From: Croceimicrobium sp963977415
GTDB taxonomy: Bacteria > Bacteroidota > Bacteroidia > Flavobacteriales > Schleiferiaceae
Reading direction: 5' to 3'
NCBI GenBank assembly: GCA_963977415.1
Contig: CAXBOS010000003.1
Span: 1-64,000 of the forward strand
Length of the DNA: 64,000 nucleotides
A program made the position numbers and the translations under genes. The notes beneath the pieces are model-generated. The model worked only from the letters and a program-made list of their open reading frames with translations, did not search any database and was not told the origin of the DNA. Shown here piece after piece: positions 23,621-32,392 of this stretch (positions within the stretch are counted from its first letter, which is position 1; each line of letters begins with the position of its first letter).

Positions 23621-24361
23621 ATGGAAGATGTAGAAGCTTGGATTGCTGAACAGGGAGCCTATCAGGTAGGAATGCAACTATACCTGCAGCACCCATATCA
23701 CAATAGACACTTGGCGCGCATAATTGGTAGCCGCGAAAACTCACGTAACCGCGCGAAACTGGAGTATGAGCTTCTTAAAGTCTATAAGGCTAAAGCCCTC
23801 AAGGATAGAGCTGCCTCGCTTCAGAAAAAAGCAACGCAAGTAATCCCTGCTAAGAATCCCGAAAAGGATCTTCGCGAACAGGCTACTGACAAATTTCAGG
23901 GAAGAATCGGCTTGGCTGATCTTCACCCTTCTTTACATCCTAAGTACATCCTCCAAAAGTCCACCTTTTACAAAATATGGGGATTGCATTACAACCTAGA
24001 GAACCTAGACAGTGACGATAAGCGTCTGGAATCGCTCCGAGAGATAATGGCTGGCTGGGATCTAATTAATAGCATTTGGCAGGAAATCGATTATTACCTC
24101 GAGCACAAGAAAGTTCTAACGCCTACCGACATCAGCGACTTAAAGCAATTAAACCCTTCCCAATTAGCACAGCGCAAGCTTACCGTGCGGAGCAATGTTA
24201 GCCGGTACCAAAAAAAAGTAGAGCAGCTGAGTGCAGAATACGAAGCTGAAGAAGATTTAGCCCATAAAAACAAACTCCTCCTCAAATTGAATAAAGCCCA
24301 AGACACTTTGGGTAAGAATGAAATTCGATTAGCGGAAATAAAACAATTGCTACATGAGTGA
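23621..24361 (+). CDS. Hypothetical packaging-module protein, coiled coil
   Basis: 246 residues from ATG 23621, helical. Residues about 175-246 form a long coiled coil (YQKKVEQLSAEYEAEEDLA...). It is translationally coupled (8-nt overlap) to the methyltransferase and is first in the operon encoding the terminase. Similar helical proteins precede terminase genes in other Bacteroidota phages, and a role in packaging is possible. No domain assigned. Confidence 0.5.
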   Translation: MEDVEAWIAEQGAYQVGMQLYLQHPYHNRHLARIIGSRENSRNRAKLEYELLKVYKAKALKDRAASLQKKATQVIPAKNPEKDLREQATDKFQGRIGLADLHPSLHPKYILQKSTFYKIWGLHYNLENLDSDDKRLESLREIMAGWDLINSIWQEIDYYLEHKKVLTPTDISDLKQLNPSQLAQRKLTVRSNVSRYQKKVEQLSAEYEAEEDLAHKNKLLLKLNKAQDTLGKNEIRLAEIKQLLHE

Positions 24362-25628
24362 TTTAAAGTGGACCACCGAAAGTCGGAAGATTAAGGATCT
24401 CGTTCCTTATGAGTATAATCCAAGAAAACTAACAGAGTCTCGTAAAGCAAAACTGCAGGAGTCACTCCAGTATTTTGATTTAGCCGAAATACCAGCCATT
24501 AATCTTGACAATGTAATTATTGCTGGCCACCAAAGGATTAAAGTCCTTATGGAAATGGGACGTGGTGAAGAAATGATTGATGTGCGGGTGCCTAGCCGCC
24601 AGCTTACTGAGGTTGAGTTCAAGAAGTACAATATCACTAGTAACCTTCCCACTGGTTTTTGGGATCGTGATATCCTCGATGAAGCTTTCGGCGATATTGA
24701 TCTGGCCGCTTTAGGTTTAGATGTAGATAATATTGAAGTTCCCGATACAGAGGAAGTACTTATTGACTTGGTGAATGAAGAGGAAGGCGAGGTTGATCCT
24801 GAGCCTCGCAAGAATGTCATTTCTGTTTTAGGTGATCTTTACGAGTTTCAATCGATCAGTAAAAAAATAAGCCATCGAATTCATTGTGCTGACAGTAGAG
24901 ATAGTGATGCGGTGGCGAAGTTACTCAATGGCAATAAGCTCGACTTGGTGCACACTGACCCTCCCTACAATGTAGATTACACGGGCGGTACCAAAGAGGC
25001 TTTAAAGATTCAGAATGATAAAATGAGTAGCGATAAGTTCTACCTATTCTTATATGAATTCTACGTTACCACGAGCATTTTTATGAAGGAAGGTGCTGCC
25101 TTTTACATTTGGCATGCCGACAGTGAAGGCCACAATTTTAGAGGAGCTCTAATTAATGCTGGCTTAAAACTAGCGCAGTGTCTTATTTGGGTGAAGAATA
25201 GCATGGTGATGGGTAGGCAGGACTATCAATGGAAGCATGAACCAGTACTTTATGGTTGGAAACCAGGAGCAGCTCACCAGTGGTGCAGCGACAGAAAACA
25301 AACGACGGTTTTAAATTTTGATAAGCCTCTGCGAAACGCGGATCATCCCACCATGAAGCCCCTAGACATGTGTGAGTACCTTATTAAAAATAGCGCCAAA
25401 CGTGGACAGAATGTTTACGATGGCTTTGCAGGATCAGGAACCACAACCATTGCCTGCGAAAAGCTACGCATTAACAGTTTTGCTCAAGAGTTAGGCCCCG
25501 AATATGTCGACGTTATTATTCGTCGCTACATCAACTACATGCGGGAAAACAAATTAAGCTTCAACATTTTACGAAACGGAAAAACACTATCAGATGTCGA
25601 ACTTGACGAGTATTTTAAAGAAGGATAG
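24354..25628 (+). CDS. ParB-like domain fused to DNA N6-adenine/N4-cytosine methyltransferase
   Basis: 424 residues. Residues about 10-100 form a ParB/sulfiredoxin-like domain (PYEYNPRKLTESRKAKL, IIAGHQRIKVL). The methyltransferase part has DPPY at 202-205 and FAGSGTT (AdoMet-binding) at 358-364, with a long segment between; catalytic motif before AdoMet motif is the beta-class order. The ParB-N plus methyltransferase arrangement is common in phages next to the terminase. It probably protects or marks phage DNA, since no partner restriction enzyme is adjacent. The end overlaps the next gene by 35 nt. Confidence 0.88.
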   Translation: MSDLKWTTESRKIKDLVPYEYNPRKLTESRKAKLQESLQYFDLAEIPAINLDNVIIAGHQRIKVLMEMGRGEEMIDVRVPSRQLTEVEFKKYNITSNLPTGFWDRDILDEAFGDIDLAALGLDVDNIEVPDTEEVLIDLVNEEEGEVDPEPRKNVISVLGDLYEFQSISKKISHRIHCADSRDSDAVAKLLNGNKLDLVHTDPPYNVDYTGGTKEALKIQNDKMSSDKFYLFLYEFYVTTSIFMKEGAAFYIWHADSEGHNFRGALINAGLKLAQCLIWVKNSMVMGRQDYQWKHEPVLYGWKPGAAHQWCSDRKQTTVLNFDKPLRNADHPTMKPLDMCEYLIKNSAKRGQNVYDGFAGSGTTTIACEKLRINSFAQELGPEYVDVIIRRYINYMRENKLSFNILRNGKTLSDVELDEYFKEG

Positions 25629-26163
25629 CACTTTCGACAGAATATTCTCCTGGTATATCGATCAAAGTAGTGTCAAACTATCCGATAAAGAGCAGGAAAT
25701 ACAACAGCGATGGAGCGCCGCTTGGAGCCTACTAATGAACTACCATTCGATGGAACAGGCGGTGGCTGTTCACATGAAGGAGTTCGATTTATCACGCGCC
25801 CAATCTTACCGCGATTTAAAGTCTGCTGTTAACCTCTTTGGAAATGTAACTAAAACGGAGAAAGAAGGCCGTCGCTATGTTCTTTATGAATATAGCATGA
25901 AGGTTTTCCAGTTAGCCTTAAAGAAAGGTGATTTAGAAACCGCTGGCCGAATGATTGAACGCATGAGTAAATTGATGCGCTTAGATTCTGCCGAAGATGA
26001 AATCGTGAATCCCGAAAAACTAGAGGCAAGCGAATATAAAATTCAGCTTCCTAAAGAAATTCGTGATCAATTGGTGATGATGGTGAATAAAGGTTTTGTA
26101 GATCTGAATGAAAGTGCTGAAGACATCGACTTTGAAGAATTAGGCCGTTCAAATGAAGACTAA
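25594..26163 (+). CDS. Putative terminase small subunit
   Basis: 189 helical residues. Residues about 40-90 (YHSMEQAVAVHMKEFDLSRA, YRDLKSAVNLFG) look like a DNA-binding helix-turn-helix, and the rest is helical and acidic at the end. It lies directly upstream of, and overlaps by 11 nt, the large terminase gene. This is the usual place of the subunit that recognises the packaging site. The assignment is from position and general architecture. Confidence 0.65.
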   Translation: MSNLTSILKKDSTFDRIFSWYIDQSSVKLSDKEQEIQQRWSAAWSLLMNYHSMEQAVAVHMKEFDLSRAQSYRDLKSAVNLFGNVTKTEKEGRRYVLYEYSMKVFQLALKKGDLETAGRMIERMSKLMRLDSAEDEIVNPEKLEASEYKIQLPKEIRDQLVMMVNKGFVDLNESAEDIDFEELGRSNED

Positions 26164-27649
26164 GAAGGTACAACTCAACCTTCCGCAGATGCTTGCTATT
26201 ATGAGTACGCAAAAGCAGAAGCATTTAGAATGGGGCCGTGGAACTGGGAAGTCAACAATTCTCGGCTGGTTTATGAAGGAGTTTGTTCGCCAAATGCCAA
26301 GAGCTACTTTCTTTCTCGTTGGAGAGACCTATACACAAATTCTCAACCGTACCCTCCCCTCTACCAAAGAGGGATTAGAAATGTGGGGGCTTTACGAAAA
26401 TGTTGATTATGTAATCAACAATCAAACGCCACCTAAACACTTTGAGCGCCCTTTTCAAGCCCCTACTAACTATAAAAACTTTATTCTATTTGCCAATGGA
26501 GCAGGATTTCACTTGGTAAGTCAAGATGTACCAGGAACTGGCCGTGGACTAAATACCTACGGTGGTATTGGTGACGAAGCCGCCTTGCTGGACAAAGTGA
26601 AGCTCTTTAATGATGTGCAAACCACCAACCGTGCTAAAAAGGCCCGCTTTGCAAAGTCACCTCTATTAAATGCCGAAATCTACGCAAGTACAACGCCTAT
26701 GACTAAATCGGGCCGTTGGTTTATTGAGCAGGAGAAAGTCGCCAAGCGCGAGCCTTCGCAGGTGTTTTTCTCTCGTGCCAATGCCCTTGCCAATAAAGGC
26801 AACCTTTCGGCAGATTGGTTTCGACGGATGAAGCGTGAAAGCCCTTCTGAAATGCACTACAATGCGGAAGTACTCAATATCAGACCAAAGGAAATTACTA
26901 ATGGTTTCTATGCTCAACTTAATGCAGACCGACATTACTACACAGCTAAGTATGATTACAGTCGCATAAAAAACTATAGTAGTGAGGAAGGTGGTGAGAT
27001 TGCTACTTCCTTAGACTGTACTACCGATATGGATCTCGACCATACCGAGGAGCTTATTGTCTCGGTAGACTGGGGAGCTGCTATCAACTCTATGGTGGTG
27101 GCCCAGTACATCAAGGGTGACTACAAGGTGCTGAAGAGCTTCTTCGTGAAGTCGCCCAAGATCCTCGACCACCTATGGCTAGAGGAGTTCCTTCCCTATT
27201 ACCGTAACCATGGCAAGAAGGTTATCAAGTTCTACTACGATAGAAACGGTAACAGCCGTGTAGCCAACGCGAACAAGACCTATGCTGAACAAGCCATGAC
27301 CTTGATGCGCGATGCAGGCTGGCGCGTACATCAAATGACGCAGGGACTGGACCCTTACCACAATGATAAGTATCTAGTCATTAACAAGCTATTACTGCAT
27401 GATCAGTCTGATCTGCCCAATATCCTAATCAATAAGAATAACAACCCGGACTTGATTATTGCCTTAGAGAACGCCGAGGCTAAGGATGGTCGTCGTGGAA
27501 TTGAAAAGGATAAGCGAAGTGAATCTCGTAAAACTGTACGTGATGAACATGCAACGCATCTAACGGATGCCTTCGACATTCCTATCTACTCCCTGTTCAA
27601 AGGGAAGATTCGTCACAAGATCAATAGCAGCTGGCACATCGACGTGTAA
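26153..27649 (+). CDS. Terminase large subunit
   Basis: 498 residues. Residues 28-35 (GRGTGKST) form the Walker A of the packaging ATPase, and GDEA at 140-143 is Walker B. A C-terminal RNase H-fold nuclease is indicated by D306 in VSVDWGAA. Cuts concatemeric DNA and drives it into the prohead through the portal encoded downstream. Length is typical of the family. Confidence 0.88.
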   Translation: MKTKKVQLNLPQMLAIMSTQKQKHLEWGRGTGKSTILGWFMKEFVRQMPRATFFLVGETYTQILNRTLPSTKEGLEMWGLYENVDYVINNQTPPKHFERPFQAPTNYKNFILFANGAGFHLVSQDVPGTGRGLNTYGGIGDEAALLDKVKLFNDVQTTNRAKKARFAKSPLLNAEIYASTTPMTKSGRWFIEQEKVAKREPSQVFFSRANALANKGNLSADWFRRMKRESPSEMHYNAEVLNIRPKEITNGFYAQLNADRHYYTAKYDYSRIKNYSSEEGGEIATSLDCTTDMDLDHTEELIVSVDWGAAINSMVVAQYIKGDYKVLKSFFVKSPKILDHLWLEEFLPYYRNHGKKVIKFYYDRNGNSRVANANKTYAEQAMTLMRDAGWRVHQMTQGLDPYHNDKYLVINKLLLHDQSDLPNILINKNNNPDLIIALENAEAKDGRRGIEKDKRSESRKTVRDEHATHLTDAFDIPIYSLFKGKIRHKINSSWHIDV

Positions 27650-27881
27650 ACCTTTCTTTTATTTGAATCTGCAGGTTCTTCTAACCAGGAGAGCCTGCTT
27701 TCATATTTCCGTCACATCAACGGTTACATCAGTCATTCGGCGGTAGGGCGTGGCGTGGAGCCGCTGCGCGCTGTGATACTGAGAAAAGTTTTTAAAGCTT
27801 CAAATATTTGGCTCACAATTTATTGGAGACTTTATTTTGAGACTAGACCCTGAAAGAATTGCTTTAAAACTAGAGTTTGCC
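27650..27881. other. Non-coding region after terminase, candidate packaging (cos/pac) site
   Basis: About 230 bp with no credible gene. It has a weak hairpin (GCAGG/CCTGC, around 27670-27693) and a notably GC-rich block at 27738-27773 unlike its AT-rich surroundings, containing GGAGCCGCTGCGCGC. Packaging sites often lie beside terminase genes, so this is a candidate, but no cos overhang can be read. Confidence 0.3.
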
Positions 27882-27917
27882 TGTCCTTTTTTAAGAATAA
27901 GTATTGGTCCATCTTCG
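27882..27917 (+). promoter_or_regulatory. Late promoter element (TGTCCTTTT type)
   Basis: TGTCCTTTT at 27882-27890, exactly 19 bp, CATCTTCG at 27910-27917 and ATG at 27922. Same box-to-ATG spacing as at 13720, 18404 and 23621. Confidence 0.58.
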
Positions 27918-27921
27918 AAAT

Positions 27922-28236
27922 ATGGAAGTTATCACTCGAAAAGAAATGCTTCGGAAGATGAACGAAAAGGATGATCGTGGTAATCCAATTCCTTTTTCAT
28001 TTTCCTATATCACTTGGAATGCTAATTCTAAGACTGGCGGAGCGGAAAGGCATTATGACAATGCGGAGCTCGCTACATCGTCTGGGACTAACGAAAAGGC
28101 GTACGAGAAAACGACCAAACGGACGAATAATCATTCTGAAAATTCTACTCGTAACATTTTCGTAGGAGACAAACACCCAAAGACCTTTCACGTGAATGCC
28201 ATCGTAAGGTTTAACAATATTAAAGTAGTTTACTAA
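27922..28236 (+). CDS. Hypothetical protein upstream of the portal
   Basis: 104 residues from ATG 27922 (MEVITRKEMLRKMNEKD...). Basic protein with IPFSFSYITWNANSKTGGA and a C-terminal FHVNAIVRFNNIKV. Small proteins of this type are found between terminase and portal in Bacteroidota phages. An earlier in-frame GTG overlaps the promoter and is rejected. Function unknown. Confidence 0.5.
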   Translation: MEVITRKEMLRKMNEKDDRGNPIPFSFSYITWNANSKTGGAERHYDNAELATSSGTNEKAYEKTTKRTNNHSENSTRNIFVGDKHPKTFHVNAIVRFNNIKVVY

Positions 28237-29624
28237 TGACCGATATCAGTAAGCATGGGGATATAACCATAATGCAAGGCCCTGGTTATGTGGCCGCAGT
28301 TGAATTTTCTGGTGTTTACAAGCCTGAGAGCCTTGCTGAGCCCAACGAGCCAACCTTGGTAAAGAGCTTTAATAAAGAAAGTCAAAATTCTACTGTTGTT
28401 TTTTGGGGTGATAATAACACTTACCCTCAACAAGTTCTTGCCGCAGTAGAAAAAAACGGAGCTGCCGAGCGTGCTTTAGAAATTCGCATCGGTGCGCATT
28501 ATGGCAACGGACCAATTTTCTTTAAGCAGAATTATGAAGATGGTAAAAAGAGTATTTCTTTAGTTGATACACTTGATCTTCCTGAAGAACTAAGGAAATT
28601 CAATAAAGACTCACGCATCAATAAGTTTTGGAAGGAATGTATTACTGATCTTGAGTTATTCTCTATTGCTTTTCCCGAGTATATCCTTTCTGCTGACTAT
28701 CGAAAAATAACTAAAGTAAAAAGGCAACAAGCTGCTCATTGTCGCTATCAAGAAATGGAAGACGATGGTTCTATTGGCCACATCTACATAAGTACCAAGT
28801 GGGATGAGGGTGTTTTACCATCTAATGAAGAAGGGGTGAATAGTAAGTATATGGGTAAAACTGCGTACATCGATCCATATCTGAGCACCGAAGATGTAAG
28901 GGATTACTGCAAGAAGCGTAAAATTCGCAAGTTCATTCGTCCTACGCTGCGTCCACTAAAAGGTTCGTCTTACTACCCCACTACCGCATGGCATTCGGTA
29001 TTTAAAAATGGTTGGATCGGACTCTCTTCTATGGTGGCTGACTTGAAGAAGTCCATGTTTAAAAATCAGAGCATCATTCTTTATCACATTGAAGTGACGA
29101 TTGATTACTTCGAGAATAAGTATAAGGATAAGTGGCACGAGATGACCGCCAAGGAGCAGGACGAAAAGCGTGATGAACTGCTCACTTCCTTGAATGAGAA
29201 ATTGACCGACGTTAAGAACACCCATAAATCATTAATGACCATTCGCTATAAAGACGAAATGGGAAATTATGTGGAAGGAGTAACTATTAAGGCGGTTGAT
29301 AATAAAATTAAAGATGGTAGCTACCTGCCCGAAGCAAGTGCGGGTAACTCGGAGGTTCTTTTTGCCTTTGGCGTGGATCCTACTTTAATTGGACACGGAG
29401 TGCCAGGGGGTAAACTGGGCGGCGGTGGCGGTAGCGATAAGCGCGAAGCCTTCACTATTCTTAATGCGCTTATGAAAACCCCAAGAGAAACCACCTTAGA
29501 AATTTGGGACTTCATAAAGGAATACAACGGCTATGAGGAAGATTTAATGGCGGGCTTTGAAAGCACCATTTTAACGACTCTCGATAAGAATCCTACCGGA
29601 CAAGAAAACACTACTGGAGCATGA
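28236..29624 (+). CDS. Portal protein
   Basis: 462 residues. Position between the terminase and the head-completion genes, its length, a central basic/aromatic helical region and the late motif LGGGGGSDKREAFTILNAL, followed by a helix, fit portal proteins of Bacteroidota siphoviruses. It forms the ring through which DNA enters and to which the tail attaches. The first codon overlaps the previous stop by 1 nt. Confidence 0.75.
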   Translation: MTDISKHGDITIMQGPGYVAAVEFSGVYKPESLAEPNEPTLVKSFNKESQNSTVVFWGDNNTYPQQVLAAVEKNGAAERALEIRIGAHYGNGPIFFKQNYEDGKKSISLVDTLDLPEELRKFNKDSRINKFWKECITDLELFSIAFPEYILSADYRKITKVKRQQAAHCRYQEMEDDGSIGHIYISTKWDEGVLPSNEEGVNSKYMGKTAYIDPYLSTEDVRDYCKKRKIRKFIRPTLRPLKGSSYYPTTAWHSVFKNGWIGLSSMVADLKKSMFKNQSIILYHIEVTIDYFENKYKDKWHEMTAKEQDEKRDELLTSLNEKLTDVKNTHKSLMTIRYKDEMGNYVEGVTIKAVDNKIKDGSYLPEASAGNSEVLFAFGVDPTLIGHGVPGGKLGGGGGSDKREAFTILNALMKTPRETTLEIWDFIKEYNGYEEDLMAGFESTILTTLDKNPTGQENTTGA

Positions 29625-30622
29625 TACTATTTAGCACCATCGACGAACTGAAGGAATACATCTCCTTATCGGGAGATATGGATTTTAATGATTTGAAAGC
29701 TAGCCTTAAGCAAGCGGGGCGAAAGAGAATTACTCCTCTTATTGATTCTACAGTAGCCGATAGCTTGGTAACGTATTACAATGAGGGAAACCCTGATACT
29801 TCGGAAGCTAATCTTAAAAAGTATAAGCTCCTCCAGCTCACGCAAGAAGCGCTAGCCTATTTTGGTTTAGAAACCTATGTACCGGAAGGCAATGTGATGG
29901 TTTCAGGACAAGGAATTAATGTGCAGGAAAGTGAACATTCCAAGGCTGCTGAGTGGTGGCAGGTGAAGGACTTGATTCGCAAGTATGCAAAAGCGGGAGA
30001 GGAAGCATTAGAAGAGGTGCTTATCTATCTTGAAAAGGAAGACCCTTTTGGAAACTGGGCGGATTCAGTAGCGCGGAAGGAACTAAAAACGCTACACATT
30101 CAAAGTGCCACAGCCTTTCAGAAGTATTTTAATATTGGTAGCAACCGCAGCACTTTTCTTGCTTTACAGCCCATTATTCGTGATGTGCAAAATATGTACT
30201 TGGAGCCAACTTTGAGCCAAGAAATTCTTGACTTGTTTCTCAATTACAACTCAGATTCTTCTACAGAGGAAAAGCGCGCGAATGATTTACTGAAACATGC
30301 CCTTGCCAATATTACCATCGGGCGTGCCTGCCGAACCAACCTATTCGAGGTGAATGCAGATGGCTTTAAAAAGCGCAGCACTTCCACCAACAACAGTTTT
30401 ATCGATAAGCTAAGCGATGCTTCACGCGAAGAGTTAAACCGAGTGGAGTTGGAAACGATGAAGACAGGAAATGCCTATCTGCAGAAGCTCACCGACTACC
30501 TTAATGCCAAGGCAAGTGATACGGTATTTACAGCATGGAAAGCCTCGGATAAGTATGTTGACCCAGCTACCGAAGTGGATAAACCTGCGGTAAGTGGCGA
30601 GGGGGGAATAATTAGTTTTTAA
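29621..30622 (+). CDS. DUF6712-like head-completion protein
   Basis: 333 residues, mainly helical. It resembles the DUF6712 group found after portals in Bacteroidota phages (KKYKLLQLTQEALAYFGL, HSKAAEWWQVKDLIRKYA). Likely role: head-tail joining or head completion. Starts 4 nt before the portal stop. The family name is given from memory and is uncertain. Confidence 0.5.
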   Translation: MILFSTIDELKEYISLSGDMDFNDLKASLKQAGRKRITPLIDSTVADSLVTYYNEGNPDTSEANLKKYKLLQLTQEALAYFGLETYVPEGNVMVSGQGINVQESEHSKAAEWWQVKDLIRKYAKAGEEALEEVLIYLEKEDPFGNWADSVARKELKTLHIQSATAFQKYFNIGSNRSTFLALQPIIRDVQNMYLEPTLSQEILDLFLNYNSDSSTEEKRANDLLKHALANITIGRACRTNLFEVNADGFKKRSTSTNNSFIDKLSDASREELNRVELETMKTGNAYLQKLTDYLNAKASDTVFTAWKASDKYVDPATEVDKPAVSGEGGIISF

Positions 30623-30624
30623 GA

Positions 30625-30768
30625 ATGAATTGCCGATGCCTAACCAATAAAGCAGAAAGCCGTTGCCGTCATTACCGCGCTAATACTTGCTGCAAAACTG
30701 AGGATGAATTAGAACTCAATAAACTAGAAGATGAACGTAAGCATTCCACAAAACTGGGGGGAGATTAA
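30625..30768 (+). CDS. Small Cys-rich protein
   Basis: A 47-residue ORF starting 2 nt after the previous stop, with five Cys and several Arg/His in its first 23 residues (MNCRCLTNKAESRCRHYRAN). It overlaps the next gene by 38 nt. Short, but suited to a metal-binding peptide. Confidence 0.35.
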   Translation: MNCRCLTNKAESRCRHYRANTCCKTEDELELNKLEDERKHSTKLGGD

Positions 30769-31504
30769 ACCCAAGCAACTGATTAACATCGCGCCGCTTC
30801 TCCATGAGGAAACCATAAACCTTGTGAAGGTCTTTTTTGCGCTGCTTCTTCTCAAATGGTACAAACCTAAAGATTGGTTGATTTTGTTCAGGCTGAGCAA
30901 TGTGCCAGCTTCAGAACTTAGCTTTCATGTGCATTGGCTATTGGAGGACAAACCGCCTAAACGCTGGATGCTGCAAAAGTTTAAAGGCCTAGTGGGGCCT
31001 GATCTGTTTTGGCAAAATGTGTCTTGGCTAGAGTTTACCGTGGCCGATAGTCTTTTTTGCCGCTACCACGAAACCAAAGACCTAAGCTATGCCCGCGCTT
31101 TAACCGCCACTCTCTTCCGAAAAAAGGGATTGGGATCTGTTCACGATCCTAAGCATGCTGATTTTACAGGCGATGAACGCAGAGCCTTCAATACTCATAT
31201 TACCGCTAAGCTAGAAAAGCAAATTTATGATTGGCCCGATGCTTTTCATTATGCCGTGGTTCTGAATTATGCGGGCGTGCGCAGAAAAATAGAGTTTGAA
31301 TTTGGAAGGGTATTTAACCAGGACAATGAAGGATCCGTAATTGATGCGCCTAAAGGTTGGAAGCCTGTGACGCTTTCCGTATCGGGTGAGAAGTTTGGCA
31401 ATTTGAAAGAAACGGAACGTAGCCCTTTTCGAGAGGTGTTGCGTCACTTAGAAATGAACGCCTACGAGATTGAACGCTTAAAAGAGAACCATGGCCGCGA
31501 TTAA
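30731..31504 (+). CDS. Hypothetical head-tail connector region protein
   Basis: 257 residues, Trp- and Phe-rich, mostly helical at the start (VFFALLLLKWYKPKDWLILF is amphipathic rather than a clear membrane helix). No recognised domain. Located between head-completion and tail genes and overlapping the next gene by 14 nt. Confidence 0.5.
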   Translation: MNVSIPQNWGEIKPKQLINIAPLLHEETINLVKVFFALLLLKWYKPKDWLILFRLSNVPASELSFHVHWLLEDKPPKRWMLQKFKGLVGPDLFWQNVSWLEFTVADSLFCRYHETKDLSYARALTATLFRKKGLGSVHDPKHADFTGDERRAFNTHITAKLEKQIYDWPDAFHYAVVLNYAGVRRKIEFEFGRVFNQDNEGSVIDAPKGWKPVTLSVSGEKFGNLKETERSPFREVLRHLEMNAYEIERLKENHGRD

Positions 31505-31982
31505 TTACCAAACCATCAACGCTTATTTTGACGACCTGCAGCAGAAGCATGTAGATTTAAAGAGCTTCTTTCGTTTCGACTTGAGCGAGATTATGGGGAA
31601 AATGCGCAATGGTGTAGAATACCCCGCCCTTTTATTAGAAGACACTGCCTTAAGCCTAGCTGATAATGGCGCGCAGAACAAAAGCGAGAGTTTTGAAGTA
31701 AGCTTCTTAGTTTTAAAAACTTCGAAGCCGAAAGAATACGATTTGACAGAGCTGGCTTTAGCCGATTGCCTAGAAATAGCTAAGGAGATAGAGCGCCGCT
31801 TGCAAGCCGATGCCGAAAACCCGAGCCATTGGCTTTACAATCGTTACGATCAAAGTCAAACTAACTTCCACAAAGTAGGACCCATTTTCGCCGACACCTG
31901 TTGGGGCTACCGCTGTTCTATTATTCTTACTAATACCGATGTACAACGCCTGCCTACGGCAGCCAAATGGAGTGATTTATAA
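31491..31982 (+). CDS. Hypothetical head-tail/tail protein
   Basis: 163 residues, mixed alpha/beta; no recognised domain. Its position, one gene upstream of the morphogenesis-type protein and close to the tape measure, suggests a tail-terminator or connector. Adjacent stop and start codons overlap by 1 nt. Confidence 0.5.
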   Translation: MAAINYQTINAYFDDLQQKHVDLKSFFRFDLSEIMGKMRNGVEYPALLLEDTALSLADNGAQNKSESFEVSFLVLKTSKPKEYDLTELALADCLEIAKEIERRLQADAENPSHWLYNRYDQSQTNFHKVGPIFADTCWGYRCSIILTNTDVQRLPTAAKWSDL

Positions 31983-32392
31983 TGCTAAATGTTGACCCTG
32001 AAATTATAGCCAAAGAGAAAGCGGCTGGACAAAAAGCGAGACGCAAGCTGAGGGAAACCAATAAACGCTTGATGTATCAGATGGTCGCGATTGGGGAAAC
32101 CAAAAACAAACGTCCAGGCGAAAAAAGCTTAAGCGAAACCACAGTGAAAGTTTTAATGGATGTATCGGGTTTAGATGCACTGCGCATAGATATACCTCGC
32201 CACGGATTAATTCACCAACACGGTGTGCGGTTTAAAAAATATGGTGGAGCTATGACAAAAAGGACCTTCCCGTATTTAATGCAAACGCTGTATGACAATA
32301 GGATCGTAGAAGAGCTGGCGGATAACCTTGCTGATATCCGAGGTGGGGCAATAACTGATTTAATGGTAAAAGGTTTTCCAAATAAATTATAA
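31982..32392 (+). CDS. Hypothetical tail-assembly protein
   Basis: 136 residues, basic, with a KARRKLRETNKRLMYQM helix and LRIDIPRHGLIHQHGVRFKK beta-rich segment. It lies just before the tape-measure gene, the usual place for tail-completion or chaperone proteins. The stop overlaps the tape-measure start. Confidence 0.5.
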   Translation: MLNVDPEIIAKEKAAGQKARRKLRETNKRLMYQMVAIGETKNKRPGEKSLSETTVKVLMDVSGLDALRIDIPRHGLIHQHGVRFKKYGGAMTKRTFPYLMQTLYDNRIVEELADNLADIRGGAITDLMVKGFPNKL

